The notes beneath the pieces are model-generated. The model was not told the origin of the DNA, made no database searches, and worked only from the letters and a program-made list of their open reading frames with translations. Positions 23,169-31,782 of a stretch of DNA of 51,088 nt are shown one piece after another. Position 1 is the first letter of the stretch. Each line of letters opens with the position of its first letter. The position numbers were made by a program, and so were the translations under genes. The stretch covers positions 1-51,088 of the forward strand of contig BQJF01000021.1 of NCBI GenBank assembly GCA_021604565.1, written 5' to 3'. This stretch comes from Minwuia thermotolerans. Lineage in GTDB: Bacteria > Pseudomonadota > Alphaproteobacteria > Minwuiales > Minwuiaceae.

Positions 23169-24761
23169 ATGGCAACCGACAGCAGCAACGACGAAGCCGC
23201 CGTTACGGCCGATGGTGCGGAGAGCACGGGGCGCAGGCGTGGCCGGCGTGGTGGTGGCGCCGAGAACCGGCGCGAGGGCCGCCGTGGCGGTGGCATGGAG
23301 AAGCAGCGCTTCATCACGCGCAAGCTGAAGCCGTTCGAGGTTCTGACCGACGAGGGGCTGGAACTGATCGAATACAATGCCGAGACGGTGCTGGAGGAGA
23401 TCGGCATCGAATTCCGCGACGATCCGGAGGCGCTGCAGATGTGGCGCGATGCCGGTGCCGATGTGGATGGGGAGCGGGTGCGGTTTCCGCGCGGGCTCTG
23501 CCGCAAGCTGATCGGAACGGCTCCGGCGAGCTTCACCCAGCACGCACGCAACAGCGAACGCAATGTGGAGATCGGCGGCAACAACACTGTCTTCGCACCG
23601 GTCTACGGACCGCCGTTCGTGCGCGACCTGGACGGCAAGCGTCGTTACGCGACCATCGAGGATTTCCGGACCATCGTGAAGCTGGCCTACATGGCGCCAT
23701 CAATGCACCACTCCGGCGGGACGGTCTGCGAGCCCGTGGACGTGCCGGTGAACAAACGTCACCTGGACATGATCTACAGCCACATCCGCTATTCCGACAA
23801 AGCCTTCATGGGGTCCGTCACGCACCCGGACCGGGCGGCGGACACGGTCGAGATGGTACGGATGCTGTTCGGTGCCGATTTCGTCGACCGGAACTGCGTG
23901 CTGGTCTCGCTGATCAACGCCAACTCGCCGATGGTCTTCGACGACACGATGCTGGGCGCGCTGAAGACCTATGCCCGGGCCAATCAGGCCTGCATCGTGA
24001 CGCCCTTCATCCTGTCCGGTGCCATGGCCCCTGTGACCCCCGCCGGTGTGCTGACCCAGACCCTGGCCGAGGCGCTGGCAGGTATCGCGTTCACTCAGCT
24101 CTGCCGTCCCGGCGCCCCGGTGATCTTCGGCAGCTTCGCCAGTTCCATGTCCATGCAGTCCGGCGCGCCCACATTCGGGACCCCGGAACCGGCCCTGATC
24201 CTCTACGGCGCGGCACAGCTTGCGCGGCGGCTGGGCGTGCCCTTCCGTTCCGGTGGCGCACTCTGCGGCTCCAAGGTGATGGATGCGCAGGCGGCCTACG
24301 AGAGCCAGGCAACGCTGATCCCGACCGTCATGGGCGGTGTCAACTTCGCGCTGCACAGCGCAGGCTGGCTGGAGGGCGGGCTGGTCTCGTCGTTCGAGAA
24401 GTTCGTGCTCGACTGCGATCAGCTTGCCATGATGCAGCGCTTCGCGGAGGGGATCGACCTGTCCCCCAACGGTCAGGCCATGGACGCGATCCGGGAAGTC
24501 GGTCCCGGCGCGCACTACCTCGGCTGTGCCCATACGCAGGCCAACTTCAAGTCGGCCTTCTACCTGTCGCCGCTGACCGACAACAATTCCTACGAGCAGT
24601 GGGCGGCGGAGGGTGAGCGTCGGCTGGAAGAGCGCGGTCGTGACCTGGTCCGCAAGTGGCTCGACGCCTACGAGGCCCCGGCGCTGGATCCCTCGATCGA
24701 CGAGGCACTGAACGATTTCATCCGCCGCAAGAAGGATTCGATGCCCGACGCCTTTGCCTGA
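23169..24761 (+). CDS. MttB-family methylamine/quaternary amine methyltransferase, non-pyrrolysine type
   Basis: A 530-residue protein of the trimethylamine methyltransferase (MttB) superfamily, normal length apart from a basic Gly/Arg-rich N-terminal extension (residues about 20-43). Recognised by YNAETVLEEIGIEF, FAPVYGPPFVRDLDGKRR, HHSGGTVCEP, SSMSMQSGAPTFGTPEPA and GAHYLGCAHTQANFKSAFY. There is no internal TAG, so it belongs to the group lacking pyrrolysine, which includes MtgB glycine betaine methyltransferase. It likely transfers a methyl group from a quaternary amine to the corrinoid protein encoded divergently. The ATG follows GGGGGATTTCGGCC. A terminator follows the gene. Confidence 0.92.
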   Translation: MATDSSNDEAAVTADGAESTGRRRGRRGGGAENRREGRRGGGMEKQRFITRKLKPFEVLTDEGLELIEYNAETVLEEIGIEFRDDPEALQMWRDAGADVDGERVRFPRGLCRKLIGTAPASFTQHARNSERNVEIGGNNTVFAPVYGPPFVRDLDGKRRYATIEDFRTIVKLAYMAPSMHHSGGTVCEPVDVPVNKRHLDMIYSHIRYSDKAFMGSVTHPDRAADTVEMVRMLFGADFVDRNCVLVSLINANSPMVFDDTMLGALKTYARANQACIVTPFILSGAMAPVTPAGVLTQTLAEALAGIAFTQLCRPGAPVIFGSFASSMSMQSGAPTFGTPEPALILYGAAQLARRLGVPFRSGGALCGSKVMDAQAAYESQATLIPTVMGGVNFALHSAGWLEGGLVSSFEKFVLDCDQLAMMQRFAEGIDLSPNGQAMDAIREVGPGAHYLGCAHTQANFKSAFYLSPLTDNNSYEQWAAEGERRLEERGRDLVRKWLDAYEAPALDPSIDEALNDFIRRKKDSMPDAFA

Positions 24762-24853
24762 AAGGATAGCGACCGATCGCCAATGACCCTGGGGGACAGG
24801 TACTACAGCCGCGCCCTGAGAGAGGCCTTCGGTTTCACGGCACCCTGAAAGAG

Positions 24854-24897
24854 CCGGAGCGCGAACGGCATGCTTGTTTCTCGCGTTCCGGTTTTCC
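24854..24897 (+). terminator. rho-independent terminator after the mttB-like gene
   Basis: 11-bp stem CCGGAGCGCGA / TCGCGTTCCGG (one G-U pair) with a 16-base loop, followed by TTTTCC. Confidence 0.7.
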
Positions 24898-24926
24898 TTG
24901 ATTCACGGGGTATATGCGCCAATATC
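24898..24926 (+). promoter_or_regulatory. candidate promoter of the BI-1/YccA gene
   Basis: TTGATT (24898-24903), 17-bp spacer, AATATC (24921-24926), about 40 bp before the ATG. The -10 match is moderate. Confidence 0.35.
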
Positions 24927-24966
24927 CTGACCAGTACAAAATTAACTCACAGGGAGTTTGTCTCAG

Positions 24967-25689
24967 ATGGCAACCAATGCTGACCAGCGCTATGGCGCAA
25001 CGGCCAGTGGCGCTCAGGCCGCCGAACTAGACCAGGGCCTGCGCAAGTACATGCTCGGCGTCTACAACTACATGGCGTCGGGGCTCCTCGTCAGTGGTGT
25101 CGTGGCACTGCTGGTATCCAGTTCGCCTTCGCTGATGCAGGCGATCTTCGGTTCCGGCCTCGGCATCGTCGTCATGCTGGCACCGATCGGCATCCTGCTG
25201 GTGATGTCCTTTGCCCAGAACAAGCTCAGCACCCCGGTGATGCAGGGGATGTACTGGTTGATGGTGTCGATGTTCGGCGTCTCGTTGTCGACGATCTTCA
25301 TTGCCTACACCGATGCCTCGGTCGTGCGCGTGTTCATGATCACCGCAGCTTCCTTCGCCGGTCTCAGCCTGTTCGGCTACACCACGAAGAAGAACCTGTC
25401 CGGCATGGGCAGCTTCCTGATGATGGGGCTGATCGGCCTGATCATCGCCTCCGTCGTGAACATCTTCATGGAATCCTCCATGATGCAGATGGTCATCTCG
25501 ATGGTTGGTGTGCTGATCTTCGCCGGCCTCACTGCCTTCGACACGCAGCGGATCAAGTCGACCTACATCCAGCACCGGATGGAAGGCGACGTCGCCGTCC
25601 GCTCCGCGATCTTCGATGCGGTGGCGCTGTACCTGAACTTCGTCAACCTGTTCATGATGCTGATGCACCTGCTGGGCGATCGCGAATAG
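24967..25689 (+). CDS. Bax inhibitor-1 / YccA family membrane protein
   Basis: A 240-residue protein with seven predicted membrane helices from about residue 30 onward. LRKYMLGVYNYMASGLL, STIFIAYTDASVVRVF, GYTTKKNLSGMGSFLMMGLIG and FDTQRIKSTY followed by ALYLNFVNLFMMLM are standard BI-1/YccA motifs; the aspartates near the C-terminus belong to the proton-sensing pair in known structures. Family members modulate membrane proteolysis (FtsH/HflKC in E. coli) or calcium leak. ATG 24967 lies 10 bp after AGGGAG. A strong terminator follows, so it is monocistronic. Confidence 0.95.
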   Translation: MATNADQRYGATASGAQAAELDQGLRKYMLGVYNYMASGLLVSGVVALLVSSSPSLMQAIFGSGLGIVVMLAPIGILLVMSFAQNKLSTPVMQGMYWLMVSMFGVSLSTIFIAYTDASVVRVFMITAASFAGLSLFGYTTKKNLSGMGSFLMMGLIGLIIASVVNIFMESSMMQMVISMVGVLIFAGLTAFDTQRIKSTYIQHRMEGDVAVRSAIFDAVALYLNFVNLFMMLMHLLGDRE

Positions 25690-25715
25690 GCTTCGCGACT
25701 GCCAGTCTGATCGGG

Positions 25716-25747
25716 AAAGGCCCGGTGGTTCGCCACCGGGCCTTTTC
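25716..25747 (+). terminator. strong rho-independent terminator after the BI-1 gene
   Basis: Perfect 13-bp stem AAAGGCCCGGTGG / CCACCGGGCCTTT with a TTCG tetraloop and a T-run. The A-rich 5' arm would also allow function on the minus strand. Confidence 0.92.
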
Positions 25748-25790
25748 ATTTGTAGACTGGTTGGCGGAATCGATCCGGGGAGGGACGCCG

Positions 25791-27269
25791 ATGCGCATCG
25801 TGATTGCCATGATGAAACACGAGACCAATACCTTCTCGCCCGTGGTGACTGACTGGGCTCGCTTCACTGGTTGGGGCAGCTTTCTGGGTGACGAGGCGCT
25901 GGCAGCCTATGACGGCACCGGCATGCCCTTCGCCGCCTACCTGGATCTGGCGCGCGCGCGCGGCGCGGAGATCGTGACACCGGTTGCGGCGGAGGCGATG
26001 CCCTCGGGCAAGGTACAGCAGGACGCCTATGAACTGATGGCTACGGCAATCGTCGATGCGGTGGCGGACGGCTGCGATGCCGTGATGCTCGATCTGCACG
26101 GTGCGATGGTGGCGGAGCATACCTTTGACGGGGAGGGGGAACTGCTGCGCCGCATACGCGCCGTGGCGCCGGACGTTCCCATCGCGGTCACCTGCGACCT
26201 GCACTGCAATCTCACCGATACCATGGTCGACAATTGCGACGCCCTGATCGGCTACAAGACCTACCCGCACGTGGACATGCACGAGATGGGGCAGCAGATC
26301 GGGGAAGTGCTGCTGCGGATGCTGGATGGCGAGGTTGCGCCCGTCATGCGCTGGGGCAACCTGCCTCTGCTCTCGCAGACGCTGATGCAGGGCACCGACG
26401 ATGAACCGATGAAGAGCCTGATCGCCATGGCCCGCGCGGCGGAGCAGCGCCCCGGCGTGCTGGCCGCGACCGTCTTCGGCGGCTTCGCGCTGGCCGACAT
26501 GCCGGACGCGGGGACGTCCGTCGTCATCGTGACGGACAATGATCCGGCGCTGGCGGAGCAGGTGCGTGACGAGATCATGTCCGCGGCCTGGATGCAGCGC
26601 GAAGCCTTCATCTATCCGCATCGGCCGCTGGAGGAGGCGGTGAGCGCCGCGAAGGAGCTGACTGACGGGCCGGTGATCCTGCTCGACCACGCCGACAACG
26701 TGGGCTCCGGCGGGACGCAGGACGTGATGACGGTGATCGGGGAGGTATTGCGTCAGGGGCTGCAGGATGTGGCCGTCGCCGCTGTCTGCGATCCGGAAGC
26801 CGTGAAACAGATGCAGGCGGCGGGTGTCGGATCGACCATCACCCTGACGCTCGGCGGGCGCACCGACATGCCCTCCATCGACCGGGCCGGTGCGCCGCTG
26901 GAACTGACCGGCAAGGTGCGCACCCTGACCGATGGTGAATGGGTCTGTCGCGGGCCGATGTACACCGGCGTCACCGTGCGCATGGGACCGACCGCGGTGC
27001 TGGAGACCGGCGGCATGCAGATCGTGATCGTGTCACAGCATCACGAGCCCTGGGATACCGGCGTCTTTACCTCAGTCGGCATCGACCCGTTGCACAAGCG
27101 CTATCTGCTGCTGAAGTCCCGCATCCACTACCGCGCCGGTTTCGCGCCGCTTGCCAAGGCGACACTGACGCTGGACGGCGTCGGCGTCACCACATCCGAC
27201 AACAGCCTGCTGAACTACGAGCACGTCCGCCGCCCCGTCTATCCGCTGGACCTGATCAACGAGCGCTGA
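25791..27269 (+). CDS. M81 family metallopeptidase, MlrC (microcystinase C) type
   Basis: A 492-residue protein of the MlrC family. The N-terminal domain DUF1485 carries KHETNTFSP, MLDLHGAMV and VTCDLHCNLTD, the conserved His/Asp motifs expected to bind zinc. The C-terminal MlrC domain contains LLDHADNVGSGGTQD, TLTLGG and the end STVSPDNSL-like pattern VTTSDNSLLNY. MlrC degrades linearised microcystin in sphingomonads, but most relatives in non-degraders have unknown peptide or amide substrates. ATG 25791 follows GGGGAGGG at good spacing; an upstream in-frame start would lie in the terminator. It is convergent with the DUF3429 gene. Confidence 0.92.
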   Translation: MRIVIAMMKHETNTFSPVVTDWARFTGWGSFLGDEALAAYDGTGMPFAAYLDLARARGAEIVTPVAAEAMPSGKVQQDAYELMATAIVDAVADGCDAVMLDLHGAMVAEHTFDGEGELLRRIRAVAPDVPIAVTCDLHCNLTDTMVDNCDALIGYKTYPHVDMHEMGQQIGEVLLRMLDGEVAPVMRWGNLPLLSQTLMQGTDDEPMKSLIAMARAAEQRPGVLAATVFGGFALADMPDAGTSVVIVTDNDPALAEQVRDEIMSAAWMQREAFIYPHRPLEEAVSAAKELTDGPVILLDHADNVGSGGTQDVMTVIGEVLRQGLQDVAVAAVCDPEAVKQMQAAGVGSTITLTLGGRTDMPSIDRAGAPLELTGKVRTLTDGEWVCRGPMYTGVTVRMGPTAVLETGGMQIVIVSQHHEPWDTGVFTSVGIDPLHKRYLLLKSRIHYRAGFAPLAKATLTLDGVGVTTSDNSLLNYEHVRRPVYPLDLINER

Positions 27270-27279
27270 AGCGGCCGAT

Positions 27280-27717
27280 CTATCCGATCTGCTGCGATCC
27301 GACGACCAGCGACGCGGCGGCGATCAGGGTAATCGGCCAGCGCAGTTTCGGGTACCAGCGGGGCAGCAGGTCGTGGCGTACCATCAGGTGATCGACCGCC
27401 GCCCAGATCACCAGACAGGCGGCAAGCGACAGCATCCGGTTGGTCGGCGGCTGAAACATGATCATCCACGCGGCGATGCTGGGCGCCATGGCGATGACCA
27501 AGCGCAGGCTGACCCTTCGCTGCTGCGTGTCCGCCAGGGCGAAGCCCCAGGTCGTGCCGCCGAGGAACGACAGGATGATCGCGCCATAGACGGGCAGCGA
27601 ATAGATCGCCCAGCCCTTCCAGCCGCCCTCCGCGAACTCGATGGCCACCACGCCGCCGACAAAGGGGATCAGGCCGAGGACCGACAGCAGCAGCGGCATT
27701 GCCGGGATGCCTGCCAT
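27280..27717 (-). CDS. DUF3429 integral membrane protein
   Basis: A 145-residue protein with four to five hydrophobic segments (PLLLSVLGLIPFVGGVVA, YGAIILSFLGGTTWGFAL, LRLVIAMAPSIAAWMIMF and a C-terminal pair). The YGAIILSFLGGxxWG motif is the signature of DUF3429. Function is unknown. The start at 27717 shares its A with the TGA of the upstream acyl-CoA dehydrogenase gene, so it is the last gene of the five-gene minus-strand operon. It may be an unrelated passenger of that operon. Confidence 0.85.
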   Translation of the reverse strand: MAGIPAMPLLLSVLGLIPFVGGVVAIEFAEGGWKGWAIYSLPVYGAIILSFLGGTTWGFALADTQQRRVSLRLVIAMAPSIAAWMIMFQPPTNRMLSLAACLVIWAAVDHLMVRHDLLPRWYPKLRWPITLIAAASLVVGSQQIG

Positions 27718-28940
27718 CAGTCGCTCTCGCCGCGTTCGTAGAGGCACTCGCGACCCAGCCGCTCCAGACAGGCTTCCGCTGACCAGGGCAGCATCAGCGC
27801 GCCGCAGCGGCTGTCGCGATAGAGTCGCTCCAGTGGGAACTTCTTCATGATGGTGGTGCCGCCACAGGTGCGGATGGCCAGACGGCAGATGTCGTTCACC
27901 GTTTCCATGATGGTGTAGTTGGCGACATAGGCCCGCATCCGGGCGTCCTTCGACGGATCGAAGCGGGCATCCGTCGCCGCCTCCAGGAACAGCGCGCGCA
28001 TCTGTTCCAGCTTGATGCGCATTTCCGCCACCGCGAACTGCTTGATCGGGCTGCCGCGTTTCACGCCCTTCGCCCCCTCCACCTCGCCACGCAGGAAGGC
28101 GACCACGAAGTCATAGGCGGCCTGGGCGATACCCATGTAGGCCGGGGTCAGGGTCAGGAACATGTGCGGCCACTGGATCGCGGCCTTGTAGTAGACGCCG
28201 CGCGGCATGATCTGGTGCGCGTCGGGCACGAAGACCCCGTCGATATCCAGGCTCTTGGAGACCGTGCCGCGCATGCCGAGCGTGTCCCAGTCGCCGACGA
28301 CCGAGAACCCGTCCGCGTCGCCCGGCACGGCGAGCATGATGGTGTCCTTCGGGTCGAGATCGTGGTCATCGCGTTCCTCCGTGCAGAGCACCGAGTAATG
28401 CGTCGCCGCCCCGGCGAGGGAGGCGAAGTGCTTCTTTCCCGTGACGACATAGCCGTCATCGACCTTTCGCGCCGTGGTGCCGAAGGGGGCCTTGCCGGTT
28501 GCCGCCTGGGTATGGGGTTCGGAGAAGGGCTGGGCGAAGATCGCCCTTTCGTTCAGCACCAGATCATAGAGTGCGGCGCGGCGTTCCTGATGTCCGCGCC
28601 GCTCTTCGTCCGTCATCGGCAGGTCGTCGGCCAGCGGCCCGGACCAGAGCATCGAGCACGAATGCATGTTCAGCGTCAGCGCCGTTGCGCCGCAGTGGCG
28701 ACCGATCTCCGATGCGACGAGGAAATAGGTCCGGTAGTCGGCCCCCAGGCCGCCGTACTGGCTGGGGATGCAGAGCGCCAGCAGCCCGGCATCGCGCATG
28801 TCGGCGTAGTTCTCGTGCGGGAAGCGGGCGTCCCGGTCAATCTCCGCCGCGCGCGCGGCGAAGGCCGGTCCAAGTTCCGTGGCGCGCCCGACCAGCTCAC
28901 GCTGACGGTCGGTGAGATCGAAATCGGACCACATGCTCAT
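27717..28940 (-). CDS. acyl-CoA dehydrogenase-fold flavoprotein
   Basis: A 407-residue protein with the three-part acyl-CoA dehydrogenase fold: an N-terminal helical domain (DLTDRQRELVGRA, CIPSQYGGLGADYRTY), the beta domain with FAQPFSEP and GYVVTGKKHFASLAG, GDWDTLGMRGTVSKS, and a C-terminal helical domain with ICRLAIRTCGGTTIMKKFPLERLYRDSRCG. The usual YEGT with its catalytic Glu is absent; the equivalent segment reads ALMLPWSAEACLERLG. Such sequences may act as flavin-dependent monooxygenases or nitroalkane-oxidase-like enzymes instead of dehydrogenases. The ATG overlaps the upstream hydrolase gene by 4 bp, so it is part of the NicX-like operon. Confidence 0.88.
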   Translation of the reverse strand: MSMWSDFDLTDRQRELVGRATELGPAFAARAAEIDRDARFPHENYADMRDAGLLALCIPSQYGGLGADYRTYFLVASEIGRHCGATALTLNMHSCSMLWSGPLADDLPMTDEERRGHQERRAALYDLVLNERAIFAQPFSEPHTQAATGKAPFGTTARKVDDGYVVTGKKHFASLAGAATHYSVLCTEERDDHDLDPKDTIMLAVPGDADGFSVVGDWDTLGMRGTVSKSLDIDGVFVPDAHQIMPRGVYYKAAIQWPHMFLTLTPAYMGIAQAAYDFVVAFLRGEVEGAKGVKRGSPIKQFAVAEMRIKLEQMRALFLEAATDARFDPSKDARMRAYVANYTIMETVNDICRLAIRTCGGTTIMKKFPLERLYRDSRCGALMLPWSAEACLERLGRECLYERGESD

Positions 28941-29713
28941 TCCGACAATCCCTCCATGAAGGTGGAGATCAGGCGGCAGGATTCCTCCGGTGCCTCCAGG
29001 TTCGCGATGTGTCCCGCGCCGCCGATCACGTCGAAGCGGCTGCCCGGAATACGCGTCGCCATCCGTTCCATGACCGTGGCAGGGGCCGTCGTGTCTGCTT
29101 CCCCCGCAATCAGGCAGGTCGGCACGGTGATCTGTTTCACCGCGTCCCGCCGGTCGAAGGTGACGAGGCAGTTCAATGCCTGCCGATAGGTCTCGGGGCT
29201 GATCATGCTCATCGATTCGGTCAGGGCCCGGCCAACCTCCGGCCCTGCGTTGGGACCGACCATGCCTGCCACCAGCGCGGGCGCGATATCGGCCGGGGTC
29301 TTGCCCTCATCCATCGGTTTCAGGCGCGCGGCGAGGAACTTCTGCTGGAAATCGCCGCCCGGCTTGCCGAAGGCGGCGCTGGTGCACATCAGGATCGCGG
29401 CACGCACCCTTTCCGGGTGCAGGGCGAGAAATTCCTGGGCCACGTAGCCACCCATGGACAGGCCACAGATTACCGCCTTCTCCAGTCCCAGATGATCCAT
29501 CAGGCGCGCCAGCGCATCAGCCAGCGCGGGGAAGGTCATTTCCGGCAGGGCAGGGGAATCAGCATAGCCGGGCGCGTTCCAGGCAATGCAGCGGTAGCGC
29601 GCGGAAAGGATGTCGACCTGTGGCTGCCAGTTCCCGGCATTCCCACCGATGCCATGCAGGAAGATGATCGCCGGTCCCGACCCGGTGTCCGTAAAGGTCG
29701 GAACGGTGCTCAT
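28937..29713 (-). CDS. alpha/beta hydrolase (PcaD/NicD-like)
   Basis: A 258-residue serine hydrolase: oxyanion motif LHGIGGNAGNW, nucleophile Ser86 in GLSMGGY, an acid in AGEADTTAP and base His in GGAGHIANLEAPE. This resembles 3-oxoadipate enol-lactonases and N-formylmaleamate deformylases (NicD). It is translationally coupled (4-bp overlaps) to the NicX-like gene upstream and the acyl-CoA-dehydrogenase-like gene downstream. In nicotinate degradation NicD removes formate from the NicX ring-cleavage product, so the pairing is suggestive. The sequence alone does not prove that specificity. Confidence 0.88.
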   Translation of the reverse strand: MSTVPTFTDTGSGPAIIFLHGIGGNAGNWQPQVDILSARYRCIAWNAPGYADSPALPEMTFPALADALARLMDHLGLEKAVICGLSMGGYVAQEFLALHPERVRAAILMCTSAAFGKPGGDFQQKFLAARLKPMDEGKTPADIAPALVAGMVGPNAGPEVGRALTESMSMISPETYRQALNCLVTFDRRDAVKQITVPTCLIAGEADTTAPATVMERMATRIPGSRFDVIGGAGHIANLEAPEESCRLISTFMEGLSE

Positions 29714-30756
29714 GCCAGCTCACCCTGCAGCACGCCGTTCTCCACCACCACCGTGCCGTCCAGGCTGATGGTATGTCCGCGCATCGGCAGGTCGAAGTGG
29801 CCAAGCGTGTGGCGACCCGCGACCTCGTTGGCACCGGTCGAATAGAGGAAGTTCCCGGCGAAGGCGCGCAGTTCGGTGCCATTGACCTGGCTGCGGTCAT
29901 AAGCGGTCAGGGAGTCCCAGCGGGCCGCGGGGTTCATGCCCCAGCCGACATGGCTGACGGCGTAGGCTTCGCGATCCCCCCAGGCGGCGATATAGCTATC
30001 GAACAGGGCGGCATCGACACCGTCGCCCGAAATGTCGGTGATGTAGTCATCCTCGATCGTCAGGCGAATCGGGCGATCGACGTAGCGCTTGAAGGTCAGG
30101 TTCACGTCGCCGGTGTTCATCACCACCGTACCATTCACGCAACCGGGTGCGGGAAAGCAGAGACACAGGCCGCCGGGCCAGTGGGTGATGGTGCCCGCGC
30201 GCTTGCTGAAACCCCAGCCGCCGCCTGCAGGCGCCTTCTCCACATCGACTGTCAGGTCCGTACCGGCAGCCGAGGTTACGCGCATCTGCTTCGCGTCACG
30301 CAGCATCCTGATACCGGTCTTCACCTTGGCTTCCAGTACCGGGGTCGGTGTCAGGCGTTCCAGCAACTCCGGATGCTCGTTGGAAACCATCAGGACCCGC
30401 GCGCCGCCCTTCAGGATCGCCGGAAGCTCCTTCGCGTGCAGCAGCCCCTCCACCGTGCAGTCTGCGACGAAACCTGAAGCGCCCAGCGCGCCGATGACCG
30501 GTTCCAGCCCGCGAATCGCATCCGACGCACCGGTCGAGCGCACCGGGGCCGGGGCCGTCTGGCGAGGGGAGGGCAGGACGACGTGAAACACCTCCGCCCC
30601 CATCCGCTGCAGCGCCAGTTCCGCCAGTTCGACATTCACCTTCCGGCTCTGGCTCTCGGAGAGAATGGCGCAGACCTCGCCCGGTTTCACCTCGCACAGG
30701 CGGAAGGTCTCGGCGAAGGCGTCGATCCACCTGGCTTCAATGCGTTCACGCAGCAT
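29710..30756 (-). CDS. 2,5-dihydroxypyridine 5,6-dioxygenase-like protein (NicX/M29 aminopeptidase fold)
   Basis: A 348-residue protein similar in length and layout to NicX, an Fe(II) ring-cleaving dioxygenase that evolved from M29-type metallopeptidases. From memory, the iron ligands of Pseudomonas NicX are two His and an Asp near 265, 318 and 320; here His269 lies in SHVGWGMNP and His320-x-Asp322 in TLGHFDLP, at nearly the same positions and spacing. Other family patterns include NVELAELALQRMGAE, FSKRAGTITHWPGG and NGTVVMNTGDV. It is followed by a NicD-like hydrolase with 4-bp overlap and preceded by an MBL hydrolase (11 bp gap). A role in cleavage of a hydroxylated N-heteroaromatic is the best guess. 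An M29-like peptidase is the alternative. Confidence 0.75.
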   Translation of the reverse strand: MLRERIEARWIDAFAETFRLCEVKPGEVCAILSESQSRKVNVELAELALQRMGAEVFHVVLPSPRQTAPAPVRSTGASDAIRGLEPVIGALGASGFVADCTVEGLLHAKELPAILKGGARVLMVSNEHPELLERLTPTPVLEAKVKTGIRMLRDAKQMRVTSAAGTDLTVDVEKAPAGGGWGFSKRAGTITHWPGGLCLCFPAPGCVNGTVVMNTGDVNLTFKRYVDRPIRLTIEDDYITDISGDGVDAALFDSYIAAWGDREAYAVSHVGWGMNPAARWDSLTAYDRSQVNGTELRAFAGNFLYSTGANEVAGRHTLGHFDLPMRGHTISLDGTVVVENGVLQGELA

Positions 30757-30767
30757 GGCTTCCCTCC

Positions 30768-31694
30768 TCAGGCGGCGCGGTAGGTGGCCTGGGCGTCGGC
30801 TGTGCCGTCCACCGCTACCCGACCGTCGTGGGCCATGTGAATCAGATGCGCCAGCACCGAACGGGCGGCTGCCGGATGCAGGTTCTGCGGCACGTCCGCA
30901 TACATGGTGGCGACCATCTCCGGAATGGTCCGGGGACCTTCCTTCAGCAGGTCCAGGATCTGGCTCTCGCGCAACTGCCGGTGCGCCCGATAGGCCCGGA
31001 CGAAGTCGTGCACGTTTTCGATGGGGGCACCATGGGTCGGGTAATAGCGCTGGTCATCACGCTCCAGCAGCTTGTCGAGGGAGTTGAAATAGTCGGTCAT
31101 GTTGCCGTCCGGCGGCGAGACCACGGTTGTCGACCAGCCCATCACATGGTCACCGGTGAACAGCGCCTTTTCCTCCCGCAGGCCGAAGCAGATGTGATTC
31201 GAGGTATGGCCCGGCGTGTGGACCGCCTCCACCGACCAGCCGTCGCCTTCGATGATGTCGCCATGCCGAATCACGTGATCCGGGGCGAAGTCGTGATCAC
31301 CACCCTCTTCCACCTTCGGGCCGCCGCGATCACCGCCGTGCGGGCCGTAGCCCCAGGTCTGCGCGCCGGTCGCTTCCTTGACCAGTCGTGCCGCCGGGCT
31401 GTGATCAATGTGGGTATGGGTGATCAACTGATGCGTCACCGTCTCCCCCTCCACCGCACGCAGCACCGCCTCCACATGCCGCTCGTCCAGCGGCCCGGCA
31501 TCGACGATGGCAACATTGCCGCGTCCGATGATGTAGGTGCCGGTACCGTGAAACGTGAATCCGCCCGGATTGTTGCAGATCACCCGGCGGACCAGCGGGC
31601 TGAGCTCCGCAGGCTCCCCGTACTCGAAGTCCAGTTCCCGAACGAACGGAATTGCGTAGGCCAAGTTTGTGTCCTCCCCGAGACGTTGCGCCAT
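30768..31694 (-). CDS. MBL-fold metallo-hydrolase (LACTB2-like)
   Basis: A 308-residue metallo-beta-lactamase-fold hydrolase. Zinc ligands are visible: His93, His95, Asp97 and His98 in THTHIDHS, a His in HTPGHTSNH, an Asp in FTGDHVMGWS and a terminal His in YYPTHGAP. The C-terminal 60 residues form a small winged-helix-like domain (LRESQILDLLKEGPRTIPEMV), typical of LACTB2-type enzymes, which hydrolyse esters, thioesters or RNA. It is the first gene of the minus-strand operon, so its product may act on a ring-cleavage or thioester intermediate. The upstream 88 bp are shared with a divergent unknown gene. Confidence 0.92.
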   Translation of the reverse strand: MAQRLGEDTNLAYAIPFVRELDFEYGEPAELSPLVRRVICNNPGGFTFHGTGTYIIGRGNVAIVDAGPLDERHVEAVLRAVEGETVTHQLITHTHIDHSPAARLVKEATGAQTWGYGPHGGDRGGPKVEEGGDHDFAPDHVIRHGDIIEGDGWSVEAVHTPGHTSNHICFGLREEKALFTGDHVMGWSTTVVSPPDGNMTDYFNSLDKLLERDDQRYYPTHGAPIENVHDFVRAYRAHRQLRESQILDLLKEGPRTIPEMVATMYADVPQNLHPAAARSVLAHLIHMAHDGRVAVDGTADAQATYRAA

Positions 31695-31782
31695 ATTGAG
31701 CGTGCACCCATATCCGCCGTGATACTATATTGACAGTGCACGTCATCTCGCCACATTCGTATCAAGGTTCAGGAGCAGAAAT

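Noticed and set aside
23169..24761. Possible pyrrolysine-type MttB
   Set aside because: No in-frame TAG; the gene is open throughout.
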